Position numbers and translations under genes: made by a program
Notes under the pieces: model-generated
What the model was told of the DNA's origin: nothing
Database searches by the model: none
Seen by the model: only the letters and a program-made list of their open reading frames with translations
Shown here: piece by piece, positions 7,696 to 16,803 of the stretch
Position numbering within the stretch: position 1 is the first letter of the stretch
How the letters are laid out: the number at the start of each line of letters is the position of its first letter
NCBI GenBank assembly: GCA_964392915.1
Contig: CAYMRS010000003.1
Coordinates: 27,463-91,462 of the forward strand
Reading direction: 5' to 3'
Length of the DNA stretch: 64,000 nt
Source of the DNA: JAAYUK01 sp964392915
GTDB taxonomy: Bacteria; Nitrospirota; Thermodesulfovibrionia; Thermodesulfovibrionales; Dissulfurispiraceae

Positions 7696-8088
7696 TTAAA
7701 AAGGCTCGAGATCCGAGACCTCGTCCGGCGGCGGCGCCTCTCCGGAACCCGCCCCTGCGGACGGCCCGTCCTTCTTGGAAAGGAAACGCAGGGTATTCGT
7801 CACCACTTCCATCTTCGACTTCTTCTGGCCTTCATACTCCCAGCGACGCTCTCGAAGTCTGCCTTCAACAAGCACCGAACGGCCCTTGCTCAGGTACTGG
7901 CCGCAGGATTCCGCCTGCTTGCCCCAGACAACGCAATCGATAAAGAGCGTCTCTTCCTTGTTCTCATCCCCGGAACGATACCGCGAATTCACCGCGATCG
8001 CAACGGTCGCGACAGGGGTGCCGGACGGCGTGTACCGGACTTCAGGATCCTTGGTAAGATTGCCGATGAGAATGACGCGGTTGAACAT
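7696..8088 (-). CDS. ssb: single-stranded DNA-binding protein
   Basis: A 130-residue SSB with an OB fold from residue 1 (MFNRVILIGNLTKDPEVRYT) to about 105, then a short linker and an acidic tail ending DEVSDLEPF. That tail is a variant of the DIPF/DDIPF tip that recruits replication and repair proteins. The linker is short compared with E. coli SSB. Its start overlaps the rpsF stop by one base (TAATG), so translation is coupled. Confidence 0.95.
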   Translation of the reverse strand: MFNRVILIGNLTKDPEVRYTPSGTPVATVAIAVNSRYRSGDENKEETLFIDCVVWGKQAESCGQYLSKGRSVLVEGRLRERRWEYEGQKKSKMEVVTNTLRFLSKKDGPSAGAGSGEAPPPDEVSDLEPF

Positions 8089-8462
8089 TATGCTTTCGCT
8101 TTCTGCTCCGCGGGAGCGACTTCAGATGCAGTTACCGGAATGCCGGTAATATCGGCCGGAAGCGCCGCAATCTGCTTCTTGCCGAGCCGGATAACCATGA
8201 ACTTGATGATTTGGTCGTAGACCTTGAAGAATGTTTCGAGCTGGCGGATTGCCGGGGACGGAGCCTTGTAGATAAACATCACATAGTGGCCCATCTTCTG
8301 CTTGTTCATCTCATAGGCGAGACGGCGCTTACCCCAATTGTCTACCTTGAGGACTTCTCCGCCTCCCTTGACGATGACCTCCGCGACCTTGTCGAGCGCG
8401 GCCTTCAGTTCGTCTTCAGCGAGGGAAGGGTTGATAATGACTACTGTTTCATAAAAATTCAC
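8088..8462 (-). CDS. rpsF: 30S ribosomal protein S6
   Basis: A 124-residue S6 beginning VNFYETVVIINPSLAEDE, with the conserved NWGKRRLAYEMNKQKMGHY core and an Ala/Glu-rich tail. The start is a GTG at 8462 preceded by GGAGG seven bases upstream. An ATG at 8585 would add about 41 unrelated residues and is rejected. First gene of the operon with ssb, rpsR, two DUF507 genes and the HNH gene. Confidence 0.95.
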   Translation of the reverse strand: MNFYETVVIINPSLAEDELKAALDKVAEVIVKGGGEVLKVDNWGKRRLAYEMNKQKMGHYVMFIYKAPSPAIRQLETFFKVYDQIIKFMVIRLGKKQIAALPADITGIPVTASEVAPAEQKAKA

Positions 8463-8575
8463 CTGACACCTCCATCTGGATCTGTAGCCCTGTCCCAAGG
8501 AAGGGCATGGAGGGACACCCTGCGTCACAAAAACACGGGATACCCGTAACTTGTGTTTATACCATAGCCGGCACG
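8463..8575 (-). promoter_or_regulatory. rpsF promoter and structured leader, candidate S6:S18 autoregulatory RNA
   Basis: On the minus strand ATGGTATAAA, an extended -10, lies near 8560. The leader of about 100 bases can fold: TGTCCC and GGGACA (8512-8517 and 8491-8496) form the base of one stem, and CACAA/TTGTG closes another. Leaders upstream of rpsF in many phyla bind the S6:S18 complex and repress the operon. I could not verify the conserved CCG-type bulge, so identity is inference. Confidence 0.4.
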
Positions 8576-8581
8576 GGAAAA

Positions 8582-9975
<1,394 letters not shown>

Positions 9976-9979
<4 letters not shown>

Positions 9980-11094
9980 CTTTTCTTCCCGGAAGTTCGG
10001 GTGGTCCCCGTTTGGAATGGTAAGTATACGCTAAATGTCGTCCCGCTGCCAAGTGCGCTTTTTACCTTGATGATCCCGTCATGATCCCGGATGATCTTTT
10101 TCGAGAGGGCGAGGCCGAGACCGCTGCCGCCCTCCTTCCGCGTGTAATACGGCAGAAAAATACGGGGAAGCTCCTCGCGCGGGATGCCGGCCCCGGTGTC
10201 CTGAATCGCGATAACCGCCCAGCGCTGCTTACGCATGCTCCGGGCGCGGCCGGGATTTTTCGCCGAGGCGCGGCCTGCCGGATCATGAATGAGGGCATAT
10301 TCGTGTGAAGGGCGGGTCGAGATCGAAATAACGCGTTCATATTTCATTGAGGCTACCGCCTCTGCGGCGTTCTTGAGCAGATTGATGAGCACCTGCAGAA
10401 GTTTGCTCTCATCTCCCTCGATTATCGGCAGGCTCGGGTCGTACGATTTCTGGATGGTGATGGCCTGTTCCCTGATGGCCGGCTGCATGACATGCAGCGC
10501 GTGCTCGATAATCTCATGAATATTGACGGGGTGGAACGCCGGCTTGCGGGTAATCGTAAGGTAGCTCTGCACAACGGCGTTCAGCCGGTCAGTTTCCTTG
10601 AGAATCAGCCGGACTGCTTCCGCCGCTTCTCCTCCCGGTGTGGTCTTTTTGAGGATCTGCGCGGCGCCTTTGATGCCGCTCAGCGGGTTCTTCACTTCAT
10701 GCGCGATAGCGCCAAGCAGGTAGAGCAGGGAGTCGAACTGAAAGTCTTCACGCTCGGTAATATCCAGATGTTCACGAATGCAGAACAGGGCGCCTTCCAG
10801 CTTCGCTTCTCTATAGTACGGCACAATCGCGAGATCAACAGTGACAGGGCGGCCAGCCTCAAGATGTATATCCCTGCCGTTGTATGGCCGCCCCTCGGCG
10901 AGCGTATTGCCGAGGAAAACCGCCAGATCCGGAGGCTGCGTAAAGAGGTCTCCGATCTCCGCGCCCTTCAGTTCCGTGCTGTTTCTGCCAAAAAACTCTT
11001 CAGCCGCCTTGTTGACGAATACCAGCTCTCCCTGCTGATCAAAGAGACAGACCGCTTCGTCAAGGTTCTGCAGTATCGCTTCGGCAATTTCCAC
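9976..11094 (-). CDS. PAS sensor histidine kinase (NtrB-like)
   Basis: A 372-residue soluble kinase with no membrane segment: PAS domain (about 1-115), HisKA with H132 in AHEVKNPLSGIKGA, and a HATPase domain with N, G1 (DTGAGIP) and G2 (GGSGLGLAL) boxes. The HEVKNPL H-box and soluble PAS arrangement match NtrB. It starts two bases after nadD ends and overlaps the NtrC-type gene. A basic insert near RPSHEYALIHDPAGRAS, between the N and G1 boxes, is unusual. Confidence 0.9.
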
Positions 11095-11096
11095 AG

Positions 11097-11726
11097 CTAA
11101 CTCCGGTACAGCTGCTTATTTTCGATATAGGATGCGACAGGTTCAGGGACGAGATAGCGGATGCTCCTGCCCTCACGAACAAGCCGGCGAATCTGAGTAG
11201 ATGAAATAGCCAGCGGCGTCGTCTCGAGGAAAACGGCTGTTCTGCCGCCGCGCAGCCGCCATGTCTCGGGGTCGGAAGCCAGGCGCGCGTCCAGAAACGG
11301 CGATTGCCGGACAAGCTCCGGCGCAACCCCCGGGCGGGTCACGACAGCTAGGTCGATAAGGGTTGTCAGCTCTTCGGGGCGATGCCAGTTCGGAAGATCG
11401 AGGAACGCGTCAGCACCGATGATAAACACCCGATCATCAAAGGGGTATTGTGCGGCAAGAGCCCGGGCGGTATCGACCGTAAACGATTTCCGCCCGGTCC
11501 GCAGTTCAACCTCCGACAGGGAGAACCTCGGATTGCCCGCGATAGCCAGCCTCGTGAGAGCAACCCGGTCGTGAACATCAGCGAGGTCGTCATTCTTCAG
11601 CGGCGGATTTCCCGAAGGAAGAAACAGAACCGTGTCAAGCTCAAGAGCGGTTCCGGCCTCTTCGGCTGCGCGCAGATGGCCATAGTGGACGGGATTGAAT
11701 GTCCCGCCAAAAAATCCAAGCCGCAC
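11097..11726 (-). CDS. nadD: nicotinate-nucleotide adenylyltransferase
   Basis: A 209-residue nucleotidylyltransferase that joins nicotinate mononucleotide to AMP in NAD synthesis. GGTFNPVHYGHL near the N terminus contains the HxGH-type motif (here HYGH), and ISSTQIRRLVREG near the C terminus is the SxTxxR motif. It lies 12 bases after the tandem-repeat protein gene. proA-nadD neighbourhood is common in bacteria; the usual rsfS gene after nadD is replaced here by the NtrB/NtrC pair. Confidence 0.93.
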   Translation of the reverse strand: MRLGFFGGTFNPVHYGHLRAAEEAGTALELDTVLFLPSGNPPLKNDDLADVHDRVALTRLAIAGNPRFSLSEVELRTGRKSFTVDTARALAAQYPFDDRVFIIGADAFLDLPNWHRPEELTTLIDLAVVTRPGVAPELVRQSPFLDARLASDPETWRLRGGRTAVFLETTPLAISSTQIRRLVREGRSIRYLVPEPVASYIENKQLYRS

Positions 11727-11738
11727 GGCAGCTGATTC

Positions 11739-12308
11739 CTATGGTTCGAGAATCTTCTCGAGCGCTTCGTCGCCTTTAGGCTGGGCGCGCGGGGCTTCCT
11801 CCGGCACATAGAGCATGACCCCGCCCCGCACCGGGCGCACAACAATTTTGCCCTGGGCTGCAAGCTCGTTCGTTGCCTTGACAGGGTCGTCGTTATCAAA
11901 ATACTTTTTGAATGCCTGGTTGAAACCTGAATAGACCGTATGGATGCCTTTATAGTTATCTTTCCGAAGCGCGGGGATAGCCTTCCTGATAAACTCCTCG
12001 CGGCTCAGCTTCAGGGAATCATCATGGCCCGGCCCGAGAATGGCCGCAAGCGCCTCATCTGCCTTGTTCGGGACCGCCGGAGCGTCTTCCGGCAGATACA
12101 GCATGACGCCGCCCCGCACCGGGCGAATCACGACTTTCCCCTGAGCCGCAAGCTCATTGGTCACCTGAATGGGATCAACCTCGCCGTAATGTTTTTTGAA
12201 CGCCTGGTTGAAGCCGGAATAGACCGTATGGATACCTTTATAGTTATCCTTACGCAGCTTGACGATAGCCTTTTTAATAAACTCCTCATAGCTCAGCTTC
12301 TCGGACAT
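11739..12308 (-). CDS. uncharacterised protein made of two near-identical repeats
   Basis: A 189-residue protein made of two copies of one domain, residues 5-92 and 101-189, about three quarters identical to each other, with a short linker. Each copy has helices (NYKGIHTVYSGFNQAFKK), a second helix (VTNELAAQG) and a beta hairpin (VVIRPVRGGVMLYLPE). That pattern looks like a winged helix, so tandem DNA or RNA binding is possible. DNA identity between the halves is also high. It has a GGGAGGG Shine-Dalgarno and sits between proA and nadD. I do not recognise a named family. Confidence 0.7.
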   Translation of the reverse strand: MSEKLSYEEFIKKAIVKLRKDNYKGIHTVYSGFNQAFKKHYGEVDPIQVTNELAAQGKVVIRPVRGGVMLYLPEDAPAVPNKADEALAAILGPGHDDSLKLSREEFIRKAIPALRKDNYKGIHTVYSGFNQAFKKYFDNDDPVKATNELAAQGKIVVRPVRGGVMLYVPEEAPRAQPKGDEALEKILEP

Positions 12309-12329
12309 GACAGCCCTCCCCAGTATTGT

Positions 12330-13586
12330 TTATTCCCGAACCTGGCCGTTGCCGAAGACAACGAATTTGGTACAGGTTAATTCCTCGAGTCCCATCGGAC
12401 CGCGAGCGTGAATTTTATCGGTCGATATGCCGATTTCGGCGCCAAGGCCGAACTGAAAACCATCGTTCAGGCGCGTGGAGGCATTCACCAGCACCGCGGA
12501 GGAGTCAACCTCTCGGACAAAGCGCATCGCCTTTGCGTAATGCTCCGTCACAATGACATCGGTGTGCAGCGAGCCATAGGCGGCTATGTGCTCCATCGCC
12601 TCTTCCATATCTTTCACAACCCGCACGTTCAGAATCAGGTCAAGGTACTCTCTTCCGTAATCGCTCCTGGCGGCCTTCTTCGCGCCCGCGAACAGTTTCC
12701 GCGTGGTCTCGTCACCCTTAATGGTCACGCCTGCCGCGGCAAACTTCTGCAACATCTTCGGGAGGAATTTCTTCGCTATCGGAGCGTCAACAAGCATCGT
12801 CTCCATAGCATTGCAGGTTCCGGGCCGCTGCACCTTCGCATTGAAGCAGACCGACTCGGCCATCTTGAGATCCGCGTCGCGGTCAACAAAGACGTGGCAC
12901 ACCCCCTTGTAATGCTTGAGGACCGGAATGCGGGCATTCTCGGTCACGGTCCGGATAAGTCCCTCCCCGCCGCGCGGGATTACGAGGTCGATCATCCCTT
13001 CAAGCTTGATCATTTCGAGTACCGCCTCATGGCCGGGAACATCAAGGTAGGTGATAGCGCCGGGATGAATGCCATAGTCCCGCAAGACGCCCTGCAGAAC
13101 CTTGACGATTATGCGGTTGGAGTTCAGCGCTTCGGACCCGCCGCGCAGGATTGCGGCATTGCCGGTCTTCAGGCAGAGGCTCGACGCATCGGCCGTTACA
13201 TTCGGCCGCGATTCGTAGATCATGGCGATGACCCCAATCGGCACACGCATGCGGCCCACGCTCATACCATTCGGCCGCTGCCGCATCCTGCTGATCTCAC
13301 CGACCGGATCCGGCAATCGGGCGACTTCAACAAGACCCTGCGCCATTTCATCAATTCTCTTTGCGGTCAGCGTCAGCCGGTCAATCATGGCAGAGGAAAG
13401 ACCTTTTTTGCGCGCGAATTCGAGGTCTTTCGCGTTTTCTTCCATAAGGTCGGCCGCTCGTTCCCTGAGAGCAACTGCCATCGCGATCAGCACATCGTTT
13501 TTCAGCTGCAACGAAGCTGTCGCAAGACTTCGGGCACCGGCTTTGGCTTCCCCGGCCTTTTCGAGAACAAATCGCTTTATATCCAT
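12330..13586 (-). CDS. proA: gamma-glutamyl phosphate reductase
   Basis: A 418-residue aldehyde dehydrogenase-fold enzyme that reduces gamma-glutamyl phosphate to glutamate semialdehyde in proline synthesis. GVIAMIYESRPNVTADAS and the catalytic cysteine region QRPGTCNAMET are visible, as is the C-terminal GPMGLEELT segment. Length is normal. An AAGGGG Shine-Dalgarno precedes the ATG. proB is not in the window. Confidence 0.96.
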   Translation of the reverse strand: MDIKRFVLEKAGEAKAGARSLATASLQLKNDVLIAMAVALRERAADLMEENAKDLEFARKKGLSSAMIDRLTLTAKRIDEMAQGLVEVARLPDPVGEISRMRQRPNGMSVGRMRVPIGVIAMIYESRPNVTADASSLCLKTGNAAILRGGSEALNSNRIIVKVLQGVLRDYGIHPGAITYLDVPGHEAVLEMIKLEGMIDLVIPRGGEGLIRTVTENARIPVLKHYKGVCHVFVDRDADLKMAESVCFNAKVQRPGTCNAMETMLVDAPIAKKFLPKMLQKFAAAGVTIKGDETTRKLFAGAKKAARSDYGREYLDLILNVRVVKDMEEAMEHIAAYGSLHTDVIVTEHYAKAMRFVREVDSSAVLVNASTRLNDGFQFGLGAEIGISTDKIHARGPMGLEELTCTKFVVFGNGQVRE

Positions 13587-13790
13587 AGATGTACCCCTTA
13601 TAGTAGTAATAGCATACGGCTAATATTAAACATATACTGTTTTCAACGGAAAATCAATGTCATTTGTGGAAATATTGGGAGAATTCACAGGCAGGACAGT
13701 CTGAAGTCACATTGCGCCGGGACAGATATCTTCCGGGACGAAGGGTTCCCATGTGTGGATTGCAGCCACAGGCGCTTCCGCTCCTTCGTG
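13587..13790. other. intergenic region between proA and the Nudix gene
   Basis: 204 bases. The proA-proximal third is AT-rich and would hold its promoter. I see no gene on either strand; a forward frame through it has no supporting start site. Several short GC-rich inverted segments occur in the rest without a clear hairpin-U tract. Confidence 0.3.
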
Positions 13791-14360
13791 CTACGGACTG
13801 TTTTTTACAAAGGCCTTCGCCCGCTCCAGAAATCCGAACATCTTGAGGTCAACGCAGTCTCCTGCTTCGGTGAACTCCCTGAGCCGCTCATATGCCTGCT
13901 CCATCGGAACCAGAAAGACCTCGATGCGTTCGGACTCATCGGGCTGAAAAGAGGTCTTCAGCGCCTCCGACGCCGGTTCCGCGTCCCTGCAGAGGTAGAC
14001 CGTCGTTATCTCCGTTGAAAGTCCCGAAGAGACGGGACCCTCCGCGAGCAGTTCAATGTGGTTGCCGGCATACCCGGTTTCTTCCAGCAGTTCCCGGAGC
14101 GCCGCGTCCTGCAGCGTCTCATGCCGGTCATTCAAGCCCGCGGGAAATTCGATCACATGGCGGTTCAGTACGGGTCGAAACTGACGAATGAAGATGAACT
14201 CACCGGCTTTTGTTATGGGAATAACGATAACAATGCCCTCGCAGTTCACCCGCTCGACCGCCTCCCACGAACGCAGAACCCCTGAGGAGTCCCGATACGT
14301 CAGCAGCACGCAACGGATAAACCTGCCCTCCCAGACAACAGTGCGGTCAACAATTTCCAA
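13791..14360 (-). CDS. Nudix hydrolase, ADP-ribose pyrophosphatase-like
   Basis: A 189-residue protein with a full Nudix box (G-x5-E-x7-RE-x-x-EE-x-G): GLNDRHE...RELLEETG around residues 74-93. Upstream IRQFRPVLNRHVIEFPAG matches the ADP-ribose/NDP-sugar pyrophosphatase group. The start is TTG with AAAGGAA nine bases upstream; the nearest ATG is out of frame. Confidence 0.85.
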   Translation of the reverse strand: MEIVDRTVVWEGRFIRCVLLTYRDSSGVLRSWEAVERVNCEGIVIVIPITKAGEFIFIRQFRPVLNRHVIEFPAGLNDRHETLQDAALRELLEETGYAGNHIELLAEGPVSSGLSTEITTVYLCRDAEPASEALKTSFQPDESERIEVFLVPMEQAYERLREFTEAGDCVDLKMFGFLERAKAFVKNSP

Positions 14361-14454
14361 AAAAGATTCCTTTCAACCATGAGCGCTTTTCCCTTATAAG
14401 CTTCCGTCCTTCCTTGCGTTCGGACTTCAGCTCTTCCCTGCCCCAGCTTTTTTC

Positions 14455-14799
14455 TCAGCCTGGCGGCCACTGCATCTGGCGTCCGCCGAGTACGTGAACG
14501 TGCAGATGATACACCGACTGCCCGCTTTCCGGATTACAGTTTGAGACGATGCGAAAGCCGCGCTCGGCGATGTGTTTCATGCGCGCGATGCCCCGCGCGG
14601 TTTTCAGAAGGTGCCATATCAGATCGCTGTCCTCTTCCGGCACATCCAGCAGGGTTGCGAAGTGTTTTTTCGGAATGATGAGGATATGCACCGGCGCTTT
14701 CGGGTCTACATCCTCGAACGCCAGCACCCGCTCGTCTTCAAAAACAATGCGGGCAGGGACTTCTCGATTCACTATTTTGCAGAAAAGACAGTTTTGCAT
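14455..14799 (-). CDS. HIT family nucleotide-binding protein (HinT-like)
   Basis: A 114-residue histidine-triad protein with N-terminal CLFCKIVNREVPA and the catalytic HLHVHVLGG near the C terminus. HinT enzymes hydrolyse nucleoside phosphoramidates and form dimers. The N-terminal CxxC could bind zinc. SD sequence AGGAGG precedes the ATG. Confidence 0.92.
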   Translation of the reverse strand: MQNCLFCKIVNREVPARIVFEDERVLAFEDVDPKAPVHILIIPKKHFATLLDVPEEDSDLIWHLLKTARGIARMKHIAERGFRIVSNCNPESGQSVYHLHVHVLGGRQMQWPPG

Positions 14800-14887
14800 G
14801 GCAATCCTCCTAAGGCAAGGAGCGCGGAAGCTCGCCGCAAATCAGGCAGCAGAGAAACGCGCTTCCTGATTTTCCGCCTTCCGTTTT

Positions 14888-15217
14888 TCAGCCCTTTTGG
14901 GCTTCAATTTTTCGATAAAAACAGGTTCTTTCACCGGTATGGCAGGCCCCCTTGCCGTGCTGTTTCACCTTTACCAGAAGGGTGTCCGCGTCACAATCGT
15001 ACCAAATGCCCCTGACCTCCTGCAGATCTCCCGAGGTTTCCCCTTTCTTCCAGAACTTCTGGCGCGAACGCGACCAGAAGTGCGTAAATCCTGATTCCAG
15101 CGTCATCTTCAGGGAAGCGTCGTTCATATAGGCAAGCATCAGGATATCGCCATTTTCAGCATCCTGCACAATGGCGGGGATGAGGCCTTTTTCATCGTAT
15201 TTCAGTTCCGGCAGCAC
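14888..15217 (-). CDS. hisI: phosphoribosyl-AMP cyclohydrolase
   Basis: A 109-residue enzyme of histidine synthesis that opens the purine ring of PR-AMP. The signature WKKGETSG, the DCDADTLL metal site and the zinc ligand motif GACHTGERTCFY are present. It is the stand-alone HisI form without the HisE domain. No other his genes are adjacent. Confidence 0.95.
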   Translation of the reverse strand: MLPELKYDEKGLIPAIVQDAENGDILMLAYMNDASLKMTLESGFTHFWSRSRQKFWKKGETSGDLQEVRGIWYDCDADTLLVKVKQHGKGACHTGERTCFYRKIEAQKG

Positions 15218-15231
15218 AAAAAACCTCCTGA

Positions 15232-15310
15232 GAAAATTCAGAATTCAGAAAACTGCAGCCAGTAGTCAGGATATGGCAGTCATCCTCACTACTGCTTTCT
15301 GGCTCCTTGA
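15232..15310. repeat. intergenic inverted-repeat element, family A
   Basis: The segment opens with AAATTCAGAATTCAGAAAAC and has an imperfect palindrome: GCAGCCAGTAGTCAGGAT pairs with ATCCTCACTACTGC around a 9-base centre. The same AATTCAGAATTCAG or CTGAATTCTGAATTC edges appear near 39300-39435, 42075-42235 and 31890-31910. Confidence 0.6.
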
Positions 15311-15312
15311 TT

Positions 15313-15804
15313 CTATGTTTTATACCCGATTTTCCGTAAAAACTCCCGGCGGTTCTGTTTGTCCTGTTCGCCTTCCACGCCTTTGGGCGCGGTGCCGTCA
15401 ATAACGCCGAGAATGCCGCATCCCTGCGCCGTCTGTGCGAGAACAACCTGCAGCGGGTTCGCCGTAGCGCAAAAGACGCGGCAGACTTCCTGGCATGCCT
15501 TGATGTCGTTCAGCACGGCTATCGGAAAGGCATTTCTCAGCACGATACAAAACACATGTCCGGCTGACATGAGGAGAAGATTCTTCACACACGCGTCAAT
15601 GAGCTCCTGACTGTTCCCCTCGGTGCGAATAAGGCAGGGACCGGAGGCCTCGGTGAACGCGACGCCGAACTGCGCGTGAGAAATCCGCGTCGCGAGGATT
15701 TCGTAAAGATCCTCGGCAGTCTTGATGAAGTGAGTCTGGCCAAGGATGATGTTGCAGCCTTCGGGAATCTCAATCGGCACGACCTTCAGTTCCATGGCTC
15801 TCAT
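15313..15804 (-). CDS. adenosine-specific kinase
   Basis: A 163-residue protein of the adenosine-specific kinase family (PF04008), known mostly from archaea and deep-branching bacteria. Recognisable stretches are ILGQTHFIKTAEDLYE, AFTEASGPCLIR and VFCATANPLQVVLAQT followed by GCGILGVIDG. The physiological role is poorly defined. It stands alone between hisI and a TPR lipoprotein. Confidence 0.85.
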   Translation of the reverse strand: MRAMELKVVPIEIPEGCNIILGQTHFIKTAEDLYEILATRISHAQFGVAFTEASGPCLIRTEGNSQELIDACVKNLLLMSAGHVFCIVLRNAFPIAVLNDIKACQEVCRVFCATANPLQVVLAQTAQGCGILGVIDGTAPKGVEGEQDKQNRREFLRKIGYKT

Positions 15805-16020
15805 CCTCCCTGTCAGCGGGTGATTTGATGCTTGATGCTACCAGACTCCCTGCGCTTTTGCAACCCGCCTGAATACCTTTTCAAAAGGTTCAGTCCGGGT
15901 CCCGATTCATGGACTCCGGCGGGAGAAGCAGGGAAAGATGCGGCATCGTGCAGGTCCTGCCGGAAACGCCAGAAATCCCGGCGCGCGAGAAATCAGCGCG
16001 AGGACAAATGCGACTGCGGA

Positions 16021-16737
16021 TCAGTAGTTGAGGATTTCGAGCAGATCGCGCAGATCCTGTTCTTCGTCGCCCTGCGCGGTTATGACGCGTTTGCGCAATT
16101 CCTCAGCAAGTTTTTCCCGATCTCCCTGAACTCCCGGGTCAAGCTCCATGGCGACCTCCAGCGCTTTGGCGGCATCACTGTATTGCCCAGCCCGATTGTA
16201 TGCGAGCGCTATCCCCAGGTAAGGGGTAATATAGTCAGGATTTCGCCTGAGCGCGGTCTTGAATGCCGACAGTGCGTCATCAATCTTGCCAAGACGGTAA
16301 TATGCCGTTCCGAGGTTGTACAGCGCGAGTTCGGGAGTTCTGTAAAGAAGATTCGCGAGAGCGCTTTTCAGGACGCCCACCGCGTCATCGTAACGCCCGG
16401 CTTTCAGATAGGCAGCCCCCAGACTGTTGTATGCATGAGAATAGCCCGGCTGCGCCGAAACAGCACGCTGAAAAGCGGAAATCGCGTTGGCGGAATCTTC
16501 AAACGAGAGATAGACCAATCCAAGATAGTACAGCGTTTCAGCATCTTTGGCATCATGCGTGAGGGCTGTCTGAAATTCGACGAACGCGAGCTGGTTTTTC
16601 CCCTCGTTCAGATACGCGACTCCCATTCTTTTATAGAAGTCGGCATTTTTACCTGACTCGACAGGCGCGGACGCGCAGCCGGACACCATGATGCCGACGA
16701 AAAGCATGACAGACACGAGTGCTGTTTTCATAGACAT
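16021..16737 (-). CDS. TPR-repeat lipoprotein
   Basis: A 238-residue lipoprotein: signal peptide with lipobox VSGC (C21), then about five tetratricopeptide repeats (FYKRMGVAYLNEGKNQLAFVEFQ; YYLGLVYLSFEDSANAISAFQ; YNSLGAAYLKAGRYDDAVGVL; and others), then a charged tail. It resembles PilF/PilW-type pilotins and general scaffold lipoproteins; a specific partner cannot be named. Start could also be the second Met at residue 3. Confidence 0.8.
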   Translation of the reverse strand: MSMKTALVSVMLFVGIMVSGCASAPVESGKNADFYKRMGVAYLNEGKNQLAFVEFQTALTHDAKDAETLYYLGLVYLSFEDSANAISAFQRAVSAQPGYSHAYNSLGAAYLKAGRYDDAVGVLKSALANLLYRTPELALYNLGTAYYRLGKIDDALSAFKTALRRNPDYITPYLGIALAYNRAGQYSDAAKALEVAMELDPGVQGDREKLAEELRKRVITAQGDEEQDLRDLLEILNY

Positions 16738-16803
16738 GAGTTTATCCGATTCTCCTGATGAAGGGCAAGCGGAATCACGGAGTCGGAATTCAGCGCCGGG
16801 GAC

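Noticed and set aside
12408..14018. 536-codon forward frame opposite proA and the Nudix gene
   Set aside because: Both opposite genes are solidly identified and this frame shows no known motif.
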